Part shown: positions 25,487 to 33,204 of the stretch, one piece after another
Layout of the letters: every line of letters begins with the position of its first letter
Numbering within the stretch: the stretch's first letter is position 1
Source: Streptomyces sp. NBC_00483
GTDB taxonomy: Bacteria; Actinomycetota; Actinomycetes; Streptomycetales; Streptomycetaceae
Reading direction: 5' to 3'
Assembly: GCF_036013745.1 (NCBI RefSeq)
Contig: NZ_CP107880.1
Span: forward strand, 248,001-312,000
DNA length: 64,000 nt
Notes under the pieces: generated by a model
What the model saw: the letters and a program-made list of their open reading frames with translations, nothing else
Told to the model about the DNA's origin: nothing
Database searches by the model: none
Translations under genes and position numbers: made by a program

Positions 25487-25600
25487 GCGGCTTCGGTTGG
25501 CGCGGCTGTGGTTGGCGCGGCTTCTGTCGGCTCGGGTTGGGTCGGCGTGAGTTTGGTCGACATGGGGTTGGTCGGCGTGGGTTTGGTTCGTGCGGCCCAT
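25487..25600. repeat. Degenerate G/T-rich tandem repeat
   Basis: Variants of GGTTGGCGCGGCT and GGTCGGCGTGGGTTT recur about every 12-17 bases. They lie between the exporter stop and the GAF gene. Pyrimidines and purines are strongly skewed, with G/T on the plus strand. Confidence 0.6.
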
Positions 25601-25701
25601 TCAGGGGGCATACCCCCTGAGCACAGTCCGCCCGACGGGCAAGTGGCAGGGCGGATGGCTGCGCCGTGCGGGGCGGACCAGACAGGGGCGAGGGGGCCGT
25701 C

Positions 25702-26229
25702 ATGCGTGGCGTGCCGTACGAGCCGTACCAGGTGGACAGCGAACGGCTGGCGACGGCGTTCGTCGAAGTGGCCGACGCCGCCGTACGGGGCGGTGCTCAG
25801 GCCCTCGGCGTGCTCGTCGGCAGTTGCGTGTCGCTGCTCGGAGTGGCGTCGGCGGTGGCGGTGCTGAATCCACCCGCGACCCGGGTCGAGGTCGCGGCGT
25901 CCGATCCACGCGGTCTGCGCCTGGAGCGGGCCGCGTTGACGTGGGGCGAGGGTCCCGGCCTGGACTGCCGCAGCTCCGCGACGGCCATCAGCGGCGTCCC
26001 GCTCGCGCATCCGTACGCGCGCGCCAACTGGCCGTCGTACACGGCGATGGCGCGCAGCATGGGCTTTGCGTGTGTGGTGGCGGTGCCGCTGCGGGCCTCG
26101 GACGGGGCGGTGGGCTCGCTGAGTCTGCTGTCGGAGCTGTCGGGGCCGATCGGGCCGGAGCGGTTGCGCCTGGGACAGCATCTCGCGGACGCGACGGCGT
26201 TGGGGGTCTTGCCGCGGAGGCGGGCCTGA
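25702..26229 (+). CDS. GAF domain protein without output domain
   Basis: This 175-residue protein consists of one GAF domain: ERLATAFVEVADAAV lead-in helix, ASAVAVLNPPATRVEVAA, WGEGPGLDCRSSATAISGVP, and VVAVPLRASDGAVGSLSLLS. The pattern closely follows the GAF part of GAF-ANTAR antiterminators of Streptomyces. The C-terminal ANTAR RNA-binding domain is absent, and the protein stops soon after the GAF (ALGVLPRRRA). It may be a truncated relative or a stand-alone sensor. I chose the ATG at 25702, which has a G-rich ribosome-binding site. Confidence 0.75.
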   Translation: MRGVPYEPYQVDSERLATAFVEVADAAVRGGAQALGVLVGSCVSLLGVASAVAVLNPPATRVEVAASDPRGLRLERAALTWGEGPGLDCRSSATAISGVPLAHPYARANWPSYTAMARSMGFACVVAVPLRASDGAVGSLSLLSELSGPIGPERLRLGQHLADATALGVLPRRRA

Positions 26230-26240
26230 AGGAACACCCG

Positions 26241-26306
26241 CCTCGACCCGGACCTGACCCTGGCCCCAGCCCCGACCTCGGCCCCAGCCCCAGCCCCGGC
26301 CCCAGC
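26241..26306. repeat. CCCCAG/CCCCGG-type short repeats
   Basis: Imperfect tandem hexamers (GGCCCCAGCCCC, CCCAGCCCC, GGCCCCAGC) directly follow the GAF gene. They lie in the 220 bp before the ABC operon and are C-rich on the plus strand. Confidence 0.6.
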
Positions 26307-26453
26307 GCGGAACTCCTCCCCCGCGTCCGCGGCCTGGGGGATTTCCCCCAGCAGGGTCGGAGGACAACCTCGTTCCGGCGGATCGTCCCGGTTCATAGCG
26401 TGGATGTCACACGAAGGACGTGACGGCAGAGCGCGCGGGCAGAGGGAGTCGTG

Positions 26454-27197
26454 ATGATCGAGGCCAGGGGTCTCACCAAGCGGTACGGCGAGACGGTCGC
26501 CGTGGAGGATCTGAGCTTTCGGGTGCGCCCCGGGAGCGTCACGGGGTTCCTCGGGCCGAACGGGTCGGGGAAGTCCACGACCATGCGCATGATCATGGGT
26601 CTCGACCGGCCGGACGCCGGGCACGCCACGGTCGACGGCCGCCCGTACGCCGAGCTGGACTGGCCGCTGCGCCGCGTCGGCGCGCTCCTCGAGGCCCGCA
26701 CATTCCATCCGGGCCGCAGCGCGCGCAGCCATCTCGCGGCGCTCGCCGCGGGCGGCGGCATCGATCCGGCGCGGGTGGACGCGGTCCTTGAGACCGTCGG
26801 TCTGGCGTCGGTCGCGCACAAGCGGGCGGGTTCGTTCTCGCTCGGCATGGCACAGCGCCTCGGGATCGCGTCGGCGCTCCTGGGCGACCCGGCAGTGCTG
26901 CTGTTCGACGAGCCGGTGAACGGCCTGGACCCCGAAGGCGTGCGCTGGATAAGGCAGTTGCTGCGCTCACTGGCCGCCGAGGGACGTACGGTCCTGCTGT
27001 CGAGCCATTTGATCAGCGAGATGGCTCTGACGGCCGACCATCTCCTGGTGATCGGCCAGGGCAGGCTGCTCGCGGACACCTCGGTCGCCGAACTCACGGC
27101 GGGCGGACGCTCGTTGGAGGAGTCGTTCTTCGCGCTCACCGGGAGCGCGGCCGCGTACCAGGCAGGACCCGTGTACCAGGCAGGAGGAGCCCGATGA
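26454..27197 (+). CDS. ABC transporter ATP-binding protein
   Basis: This 247-residue ATPase has Walker A GPNGSGKST (Lys40), a slightly atypical signature FSLGMAQRLG, Walker B VLLFDEP and a LLSSHLISEM H-loop. It energises the permease encoded next, whose start overlaps its stop by four bases. The C-terminal tail (YQAGPVYQAGGAR) is a short duplicated YQAG segment. Proteins of this DrrA/NatA-like class export drugs or antimicrobial peptides. The operon ends in its own two-component system, suggesting envelope or antibiotic stress control. Confidence 0.92.
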   Translation: MIEARGLTKRYGETVAVEDLSFRVRPGSVTGFLGPNGSGKSTTMRMIMGLDRPDAGHATVDGRPYAELDWPLRRVGALLEARTFHPGRSARSHLAALAAGGGIDPARVDAVLETVGLASVAHKRAGSFSLGMAQRLGIASALLGDPAVLLFDEPVNGLDPEGVRWIRQLLRSLAAEGRTVLLSSHLISEMALTADHLLVIGQGRLLADTSVAELTAGGRSLEESFFALTGSAAAYQAGPVYQAGGAR

Positions 27198-27991
27198 GCA
27201 CCGTGACGTACGCGCCCGCCCTGGCGGGGCACCATGGCTTCCGGCAGGCCGCCCGGATGGAGTGGATCAAGCTGCGGAGCCTGCGGTCGACAATGTACGC
27301 GCTGCTCCTCACCGTGGTCGGCATGATCGCCATGGGGGTCGTGACGATGGCCAACACCAAGGCGCCGCAGGGTGCTTCGAAGGTGGCGTCCTTCGACCCG
27401 ACGAACAATGTCCTGGCGGGTGTGGCCCTCGGGCAGCTCATCATCGGCGTGCTGGGTGTCCTCGTGATATCCGGCGAGTACGCGTCGGGGACGATCCACT
27501 CGACGCTGGCCGCGGTGCCGGACCGGCGGCTCGCGCTGGCGGCGAAGGCCGCGGTGTTCGGCGGTCTCGCGCTGGCCATCGGCGAGGTGGTCACGTTCGT
27601 GTCGTTCCTCGCGGGGACCGCGGCACTCTCCCCCGGTGTCCCGCATCCTTCGCTCGGTGACCCCGCTGTGCTGCGCGCCGTGCTCATGTCGGGCGCGTAT
27701 CTGGCGATGGTCGGCCTGATGGGGCTCGGGATCGGCACGATCACCCGGCACACGGCGAGCGCGATAGGTGTCCTGGTCGGCATCACGTATGTGCTGCCCG
27801 CGCTGCTGGCCGGGACCACGGGGACGACGGTCGCGAAGTTCTTCCCGACGATGATCGCGGGCAATTCGCTGGCGGTGACGGTGCCGGTCGACGGGATGCT
27901 GTCGCCCTGGGCCGGGTTCGGGGTGCTGTGCCTGTACACGGCGGCGTTCCTCGCCGTGGGCGACCGGCTGCTGGCGCGTCGCGATGCCTGA
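27194..27991 (+). CDS. ABC transporter permease (ABC-2 type)
   Basis: This 265-residue permease has six hydrophobic segments. It starts with the cytosolic helix HHGFRQAARMEWIKLRSLRS that is typical of ABC-2 permeases in actinobacterial two-component-linked exporters, followed by ISGEYASGTIHSTLAAVPDR. It is translationally coupled to the ATPase upstream (ATGA overlap) and overlaps the histidine kinase downstream by eight bases. It probably forms a homodimer with two ATPase subunits. Confidence 0.9.
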   Translation: MSTVTYAPALAGHHGFRQAARMEWIKLRSLRSTMYALLLTVVGMIAMGVVTMANTKAPQGASKVASFDPTNNVLAGVALGQLIIGVLGVLVISGEYASGTIHSTLAAVPDRRLALAAKAAVFGGLALAIGEVVTFVSFLAGTAALSPGVPHPSLGDPAVLRAVLMSGAYLAMVGLMGLGIGTITRHTASAIGVLVGITYVLPALLAGTTGTTVAKFFPTMIAGNSLAVTVPVDGMLSPWAGFGVLCLYTAAFLAVGDRLLARRDA

Positions 27992-29285
27992 CTTCCCCCT
28001 CATCGGCCTGCCGACCGTACGGGCGGCGTTGACGGCCTGCGTGACGCGGCGGGCGTGGGCGGAGGCGGCGTACTGCCTGCTGTCCTACGTCCCCGCGCTC
28101 GCGGGTTTCCTCCTCGTCGTGGTCGCGCTGGCTCTGGGGTCGGCGCTGACGCTGACGGTGGTCGGGGCGGTGCTCGGCGCGGTGTTCCTGCTGGCCGGGC
28201 TCGGTCTGGCCCGTGGACTCGGCGCGCTGCACCGACGTCTTGCGGGCGCGCTATTGGGCGAGCGGGTGGCGGCGCCGGGCCCGCCGTCGGCCGAGGGTGG
28301 GACGTTCGCGCGCGTGGAGGCGCGGTTGCGGGACGGGGCGGCGTGGCGGGCGGTCGCGTACGTGCTGGTGAAGTTGCCGCTGGCGACGGTGGGCCTGTAC
28401 GGGCTGACGTGGTGGGTGATCGGCGCGGTGAACATCGCGGCGCCGGTGCGGTGGTTGTTCACGCCCGAGGATCTGACGCTGGTGACGCCGTTGCCGTGGG
28501 GCGGTGAGCCGCAAGTGACCTCGCCGGCTGAAGCGTTCGGTGTCGCGCTGCGGGGGCTGCTGATCGTCGTGGTGGCGCCGTGGCTGGTCCGGATCACCGT
28601 CAAGGTGGATCGCACGTTGATGCCGGCGCTGCTCGGCCCCGGTGAGCTGGCCGACCGGGTCCGCGACCTGGAGGAGAAGCGGGCGCTGGCGGTGGAGGAC
28701 GCCAATGAGCGGCTGCGCCGGCTCGAGCGGGATCTGCACGACGGGGCGCAGGTCCGCCTGGTGGCGCTCGCGATGAGCCTGGACATGGTGCGCGAGCAAC
28801 TGGACGACCGGGACCGGCCGGAGCTGCACCGCATGGTGGAGACGGCGAGGGACAACGCGACGGAGGTTCTCACGGAGCTGCGCGACCTCTCGCGAGGCCT
28901 GCATCCGCCCGCGCTCGACGGCGGGCTCGGCGACGCGTTGAGCACGCTCGCGGCGCGCAGCACGCTGCCCGTGGACGTCAGCGTGGATCTGCCGGAGCGG
29001 CCGGCGCCGGCGATGGAGAGCCTGGCCTACTTCTGCGTGGCGGAGCTGCTGGCCAACGCGATAAAGCACAGCGGGGCGCAGCGCTGCGGGGTGGAACTGA
29101 CCGCGGGGGACGGCACGTTGCGGCTGCGGGTGACGGACGACGGGAAGGGTGGCGCGCGCAGGGAGCCGGGCGGCGGGCTGGCGGGGCTGGTGCAGCGGGC
29201 ACGGACGGTGGACGGGTCGCTGGAGGTGACGAGTCCACCGGGCGGGCCGACGGTGGTGACGGTGTCGCTGCCGCTGCACACGTAG
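27984..29285 (+). CDS. Sensor histidine kinase, NarL/DesK type (HisKA_3)
   Basis: This 433-residue kinase has four to five N-terminal membrane segments and an intramembrane-sensing sensor domain with little extracellular sequence. A coiled linker (LADRVRDLEEKRALAVEDANE) leads to the HisKA_3 phosphoacceptor RLERDLHDGAQVRLV (His252). The HATPase follows, with N box LLANAIKHSG, DDGKGG and GLAGLVQRA. It likely senses membrane perturbation and signals to the response regulator that follows. It overlaps the ABC permease by eight bases, so transporter and sensor are cotranscribed. Confidence 0.92.
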   Translation: MPDFPLIGLPTVRAALTACVTRRAWAEAAYCLLSYVPALAGFLLVVVALALGSALTLTVVGAVLGAVFLLAGLGLARGLGALHRRLAGALLGERVAAPGPPSAEGGTFARVEARLRDGAAWRAVAYVLVKLPLATVGLYGLTWWVIGAVNIAAPVRWLFTPEDLTLVTPLPWGGEPQVTSPAEAFGVALRGLLIVVVAPWLVRITVKVDRTLMPALLGPGELADRVRDLEEKRALAVEDANERLRRLERDLHDGAQVRLVALAMSLDMVREQLDDRDRPELHRMVETARDNATEVLTELRDLSRGLHPPALDGGLGDALSTLAARSTLPVDVSVDLPERPAPAMESLAYFCVAELLANAIKHSGAQRCGVELTAGDGTLRLRVTDDGKGGARREPGGGLAGLVQRARTVDGSLEVTSPPGGPTVVTVSLPLHT

Positions 29286-29357
29286 GCGCAGGTGGAAGCG
29301 GGCGGGAGGCGAGGGAGCGAAGTGAACGCGGAGAGGGCCCATGAGACGATCCCGGCC

Positions 29358-30017
29358 ATGCGTGTAGTCATCGCCGAGGACGCCGCCGTACTGCGGGAGT
29401 TGCTGGCCCAGATGCTGTCCATGCGGGGGCACGAAGTGGTGGCGGCAGTGAGCGATGCGGATGCGCTGCGGGCGGCCGTGGCGGAGCACAGGCCCGATGT
29501 GACGGTCGTCGACATCCGGATGCCTCCGACGCACACCGACGACGGGCTGCGTGCGGCGATCGACATCCGGCGCGAGCACCCGGGGACCGGTGTGCTGCTG
29601 TTCTCGCAGTACGTGGAGACGAAGTACGCCACGCGGCTGCTGGCCGAGGGCTCGGCGGGCGTCGGGTATCTGCTCAAGGAACGGGTGGCGAACGTCGCGG
29701 AGTTCACGGACGCGCTCACCCGGGTCGCGGCGGGCGGCACCGCGCTGGACCCGGAGGTGGTGACCCAGCTCGCCGGTGGGGGCCGGGCGACCGAGGAGCT
29801 GAGCTCGCTCACGGAGCGGGAGCGGGACGTGCTGGAGCTGATGGCGGAGGGCCGGTCGAACGCGGCGATCGCCGAGTCGCTGCACGTGTCGGCGGGCACG
29901 GTGGAGAAGCACGTCGCGGCGGTCTTCGGGAAGCTGGGGCTGCCGGTGTCGGAGGATCACAATCGCCGTGTACTCGCGGTCATCCGCTTCCTGCACCGAG
30001 ACTTGACGCATGGCTGA
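29358..30017 (+). CDS. NarL/LuxR family response regulator
   Basis: This 219-residue regulator has a receiver domain with phosphoacceptor Asp52 (VTVVDIRMPP), acidic EDAA and conserved Lys in YLLKERV. A C-terminal LuxR helix-turn-helix follows (LTERERDVLELMAEGRSNAAI and LHVSAGTVEKHV). The receiver has an insertion (PPTHTDDGL) shared by this subfamily. I chose the ATG at 29358; an upstream ATG lacks homology. It pairs with the adjacent kinase and probably activates the ABC operon. It overlaps the NUDIX gene by eight bases. Confidence 0.92.
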   Translation: MRVVIAEDAAVLRELLAQMLSMRGHEVVAAVSDADALRAAVAEHRPDVTVVDIRMPPTHTDDGLRAAIDIRREHPGTGVLLFSQYVETKYATRLLAEGSAGVGYLLKERVANVAEFTDALTRVAAGGTALDPEVVTQLAGGGRATEELSSLTERERDVLELMAEGRSNAAIAESLHVSAGTVEKHVAAVFGKLGLPVSEDHNRRVLAVIRFLHRDLTHG

Positions 30018-30489
30018 CGGGACGAAGCGAACGAAGCGCAGCGCGGGCCTGCTTCTCTTCCGGCGCGCGTCGGGCGGGGTCGAGGTGCTGCTCGGGCACA
30101 TGGGCGGCCCGTTCTGGGCGCGCAAGGACGCGGGCGCGTGGGGCGTGCCGAAGGGCGAGTACGAGCAGGGCGAGACGCCGTGGGACGCGGCGCGGCGCGA
30201 GTTCCAGGAGGAGCTGGGACTGCCGCCGCCGGAGGGGACCGCGCTGCCGCTGGGCGAGACGGTGCAGTCCGGCGGAAAGCACGTGACCGTGTGGGCGGTG
30301 GAGGCGGATCTGGATCCGGCGGACATGGTGCCGGGGACGTTCACGATGGAGTGGCCCCGGGGTTCCGGTCGCACGCAGGAGTTTCCCGAGCTGGACCGGG
30401 TGGCCTGGTTCGGCCTGGACCCGGCGCGGGATCGGATCGTGAAGGCGCAGGCGGTCTTCCTCGACCGGCTCGCGGCTCAGCTTTCCTGA
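30010..30489 (+). CDS. NUDIX hydrolase
   Basis: This 159-residue NUDIX protein has a complete Nudix box at about residues 49-71 (GEYEQG, ETPWDAA, RREFQEELG). It resembles the diadenosine polyphosphate or NTP pyrophosphohydrolase-like NUDIX group, with EFPELDRVAWFGLDPAR at the C-terminus. It is the last gene of the ABC/two-component operon by overlap. A functional link to transport is not obvious and may be incidental. Confidence 0.9.
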   Translation: MADGTKRTKRSAGLLLFRRASGGVEVLLGHMGGPFWARKDAGAWGVPKGEYEQGETPWDAARREFQEELGLPPPEGTALPLGETVQSGGKHVTVWAVEADLDPADMVPGTFTMEWPRGSGRTQEFPELDRVAWFGLDPARDRIVKAQAVFLDRLAAQLS

Positions 30490-30524
30490 GCCGCGAGCCG
30501 ACGGCCTACCTTCGTCGGCGCCGA

Positions 30525-30572
30525 GTCGCCGAGCCGCTGGGTCGCTGAGTCGCTGAGTCGCTGAGTCGCCGG
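30525..30572. repeat. Six-unit 8-bp tandem array
   Basis: Six consecutive octamers follow the pattern GTCGCTGA: variant, variant, three exact copies (30541-30564), variant. The array lies between the NUDIX stop and the end of the arsC reading frame. Confidence 0.75.
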
Positions 30573-30576
30573 ATCC

Positions 30577-30999
30577 TCAGGCGTCCGCCGCCGTTGCGAT
30601 GTCGTCGATCAGCGCGCGGACGCGTTGTTCGATCTCGTCGCGGATGGGGCGCACGGCGTCGACGCCCTGGCCTGCCGGGTCCGGGAGTTGCTAGTCCAGG
30701 TAGCGCTTGCCGGGGAAGACGGGGCAGGTGTCGCCGCAGCCCATGGTGATGACGACGTCGGAGGCCTGGACCGCGTCCACGGTGAGGACCTTGGGGACCT
30801 CGGCGGAGATGTCGATGCCGACCTCGGCGAGTGCTTCGACCACGGCCGCATTGACCGTCTCCGCCGGGGCCGAGCCCGCCGAGCGTACGTGGACGCGGTC
30901 GCCCGCAAGATGGGTGAGGAAGGCGGCCGCCATCTGTGAACGTCCGGCGTTGTGGACGCAGACGAACAGCACCGACGGCTGCTGCGGGGTGTCAGACAC
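30577..30999 (-). pseudogene. arsC: Arsenate reductase (LMW-phosphatase type) interrupted by an in-frame amber codon
   Basis: The frame encodes a 140-residue arsenate reductase with the P-loop VCVHNAGRSQMA (Cys14, Arg20) and redox cysteines in GCGDTCP (88, 92). At 30691-30693 the codon after KRYLD is TAG. Reading on in the same frame gives the expected C-terminal part (LPDPAGQGVDAVRPIRDEIE...) to a TGA at 30577. Homologues have Trp at this position, so TGG to TAG is the simplest explanation. The product would end at residue 102, keeping all catalytic cysteines but losing the last helix. A sequencing error or natural suppression is possible. The gene overlaps acr3 by eight bases. Confidence 0.85.
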
Positions 31000-32095
31000 G
31001 GGTCGTCTCTTCCTGCGGTACGGCCGCGGCGGCAGCGGGGGCGGGGAAGTAGCGGCGCGCGTACAACGCGACGTAGACCAGACCGATCAGCACGGGCACC
31101 TCGATGAGCGGGCCGACGACGCCGGCGAGTGCCTGTCCGGAGGAGGCGCCGAAGGTCGCGATGGACACGGCGATCGCCAGCTCGAAGTTGTTGCCCGCGG
31201 CGGTGAAGGCGAGCGTGGTGGCACGCGGGTAGTCGAGCCCGACCGCCCTGCCCAGCAGCATCGATCCGGCCCACATGAGCGCGAAGTAGACGAGCAGCGG
31301 CAGTGCGATGCGGAGCACGTCCACGGGGCGGCTGGTGATGGCGTCGCCCTGGAGCGCGAAGAGGATGACGATGGTGAACAGCAGCCCGTACAGGGCGAAC
31401 GGGCCGATGCGCGGGATCAGCTTCGCCTCGTACCAGGTGCGGCCCTTGACCTTCTCGCCGATGCGGCGGGTCAGGTATCCGGCCGCGAGCGGAATGCCCA
31501 GGAAGATGAGCACGCTGCGGGCGATCTCCCACACCGACACGTCCAGGCTCGTCTGTTCCAGGCCGAGCCAGCCGGGCAGCACCTGGAGGTAGAACCAGCC
31601 GAGCGCGGAGAACGCGATCACCTGGAAGACCGAGTTGAGGGCGACGAGCACGGCGGCGGCCTCGCGGTGCCCGCAGGCCAGGTCGTTCCAGATGATGACC
31701 ATGGCGATGCAGCGCGCGAGCCCGACGATGATCAGGCCCGTGCGGTACTCGGGGAGGTCCGGCAGGAACAGCCAGGCCAGGGCGAACATGAGCGCCGGGC
31801 CGACGATCCAGTTCAGCAGCAGTGAGGGCAGCAGCATGCGCCGGTCGCGGGTCACGGTGTCGAGACGGTCGTACCGGACCTTGGCCAGCACCGGGTACAT
31901 CATCACGAGCAGGCCCAGCGCGATCGGCAGGGACACCCCGCTGACGGTCACCGTGGCCAGCGCGTCCCCGAGGCCCGGGATCAGGCGCCCGAGGCCCAGG
32001 CCGACCGCCATCGCGGCGAGGATCCACAGGGCGAGGTAGCGGTCCAGGAACGACAGGCGTCCGGCCACGCCCTGTTCGGGTGCGTCCATGCTCAC
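30992..32095 (-). CDS. acr3: Arsenite efflux transporter, ACR3 family
   Basis: This 367-residue membrane protein has ten predicted segments. ACR3 signatures are GLARCIAMVIIWNDLACG, containing the conserved thiol Cys129 used for As(III), and AAGNNFELAIAVSIATFG. It extrudes arsenite or antimonite driven by membrane potential. It is the middle gene of arsR-acr3-arsC, overlapping arsR by four bases and arsC by eight, which indicates tight translational coupling. Confidence 0.95.
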   Translation of the reverse strand: MSMDAPEQGVAGRLSFLDRYLALWILAAMAVGLGLGRLIPGLGDALATVTVSGVSLPIALGLLVMMYPVLAKVRYDRLDTVTRDRRMLLPSLLLNWIVGPALMFALAWLFLPDLPEYRTGLIIVGLARCIAMVIIWNDLACGHREAAAVLVALNSVFQVIAFSALGWFYLQVLPGWLGLEQTSLDVSVWEIARSVLIFLGIPLAAGYLTRRIGEKVKGRTWYEAKLIPRIGPFALYGLLFTIVILFALQGDAITSRPVDVLRIALPLLVYFALMWAGSMLLGRAVGLDYPRATTLAFTAAGNNFELAIAVSIATFGASSGQALAGVVGPLIEVPVLIGLVYVALYARRYFPAPAAAAAVPQEETTRV

Positions 32096-32499
32096 GAGGC
32101 GGCTCCGGCCGTCTCGTCGCTGCCGCGCACCGGCGCGCCGGCCGGGCGGGTCAGGATGCCGGCCAGGCGGTCGGTCATCTCCGGCAGCAGCCAGTAGTAG
32201 ACCCAGGTGCCGCGCCGCTCGCAGTCGATCAGTCCGGCCTGCCGCAGCAGCTTGAGGTGGTGCGAGATGGTCGGCTGCGACAGGTCGAAGGCAGGCGTCA
32301 GATCGCAGACGCAGATGTCCCCGCCGTCCCGCGAAGCGATCATCGACAGCAGCCTCAGACGCACCGGGTCGCCCAGCGCCTTGAAGACTTTCGCCAGGTC
32401 AACGGCTTGTTCCTCATCCAACGGGGCGGTCAGCAACCCGGGACAGCACGCGTCGGCCGCGCCGTTCTGCCCCAACACCACAAGTTCTTGCTTCGACAT
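32092..32499 (-). CDS. arsR: ArsR family arsenite-responsive repressor
   Basis: This 135-residue winged-helix repressor has VFKALGDPVRLRLL, the metal-binding ICVCDLTPAF (Cys63, Cys65) and the recognition helix LSQPTISHHLKLLRQAG. Extra N-terminal cysteines (DACCPG, 18-19) could complete an As(III) thiolate site. It leads the arsR-acr3-arsC operon and faces arsI/cadI across about 105 bp of repeat-rich intergenic DNA that should contain its operators. Confidence 0.95.
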   Translation of the reverse strand: MSKQELVVLGQNGAADACCPGLLTAPLDEEQAVDLAKVFKALGDPVRLRLLSMIASRDGGDICVCDLTPAFDLSQPTISHHLKLLRQAGLIDCERRGTWVYYWLLPEMTDRLAGILTRPAGAPVRGSDETAGAAS

Positions 32500-32563
32500 A
32501 CTTCTATATTGACAGCCGTCGATCCAAGGCGCAATGCTGCATCGACAGGCATCAATACAAGAC

Positions 32564-32591
32564 GTCGATTCAAGCGAGTCGATTCAAGCGA
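32564..32591. promoter_or_regulatory. Tandem 14-bp direct repeats before arsI
   Basis: GTCGATTCAAGCGA occurs twice head to tail (32564-32577 and 32578-32591). A degenerate relative, GTCGATCCAAGGCG, lies at 32518-32531. ATCGAC (32541-32546) and GTCGAT (32564-32569) also make a dyad. These are likely ArsR sites. Confidence 0.55.
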
Positions 32592-32605
32592 ATGGGGAGA
32601 CCGCC

Positions 32606-33082
32606 ATGTCCCGTGCTCAGCTCGCCCTGCAGGTCAGTGACCTGGAAGCGTCGATCACCTTCTACTCGAAGCTGTTCGGCACCGAACCGGCCAAGCGCCG
32701 CGAGGGCTACGCCAACTTCGCCATCACCGAGCCCCCGCTGAAGCTCGTCCTCATCGAGGGCGAGCCCGGGCAGGAGACCCGCCTCGACCACCTCGGCGTC
32801 GAGGTCGATTCCACCGACCAGGTCGGTGCGGCCACCGGCCGACTCAAGGACGCGGGCCTCGCGACCTTCGAGGAGAACGACACCTCCTGCTGTTACGCCC
32901 TCCAGGACAAGGTGTGGGTCCACGGCCCCGGCCAGGAGCCCTGGGAGGTGTACGTGGTCAAGGCCGACGCCGCCACGCTCGGCAAGAGCGCGCAGGCCGG
33001 GGCCGACGGCGGGGACGGCTGCTGCACGAGCCGGGCCGTCACCGCCGACACGGCCGCAGCGGAGTGCGCCTGCGGACAGTGA
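32606..33082 (+). CDS. arsI: ArsI/CadI family metalloenzyme (C-As lyase-like)
   Basis: This 158-residue vicinal-oxygen-chelate (glyoxalase-fold) protein has LDHLGVEV and the ENDTSCCYALQDKVWV segment, whose vicinal Cys95-Cys96 bind trivalent arsenicals in ArsI. A Cys-rich C-terminal tail (GDGCCTSRAV and ECACGQ) adds six more thiols or histidine-like ligands. ArsI-type dioxygenases cleave methyl-arsenic bonds; the related CadI is cadmium-induced. It is divergent from arsR and probably repressed by it. I chose the ATG at 32606, where the family starts (MSRAQLALQV). Confidence 0.9.
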   Translation: MSRAQLALQVSDLEASITFYSKLFGTEPAKRREGYANFAITEPPLKLVLIEGEPGQETRLDHLGVEVDSTDQVGAATGRLKDAGLATFEENDTSCCYALQDKVWVHGPGQEPWEVYVVKADAATLGKSAQAGADGGDGCCTSRAVTADTAAAECACGQ

Positions 33083-33204
33083 TCCGACGGGCCGACGTCT
33101 GACGGACCTCCCCGCGGGTACCCGGCGATCGCCCCGCAGCCCGCGTTGCGCACGCCCGTGGCGCGCGGGAAGGTCGAAGGAACCGCGCAGAGGAGGTCGG
33201 CAGC

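Noticed and set aside
32580..33082. arsI as a plain glyoxalase
   Set aside because: The vicinal cysteines in DTSCCYALQ, the Cys-rich tail and the ars context favour ArsI/CadI.
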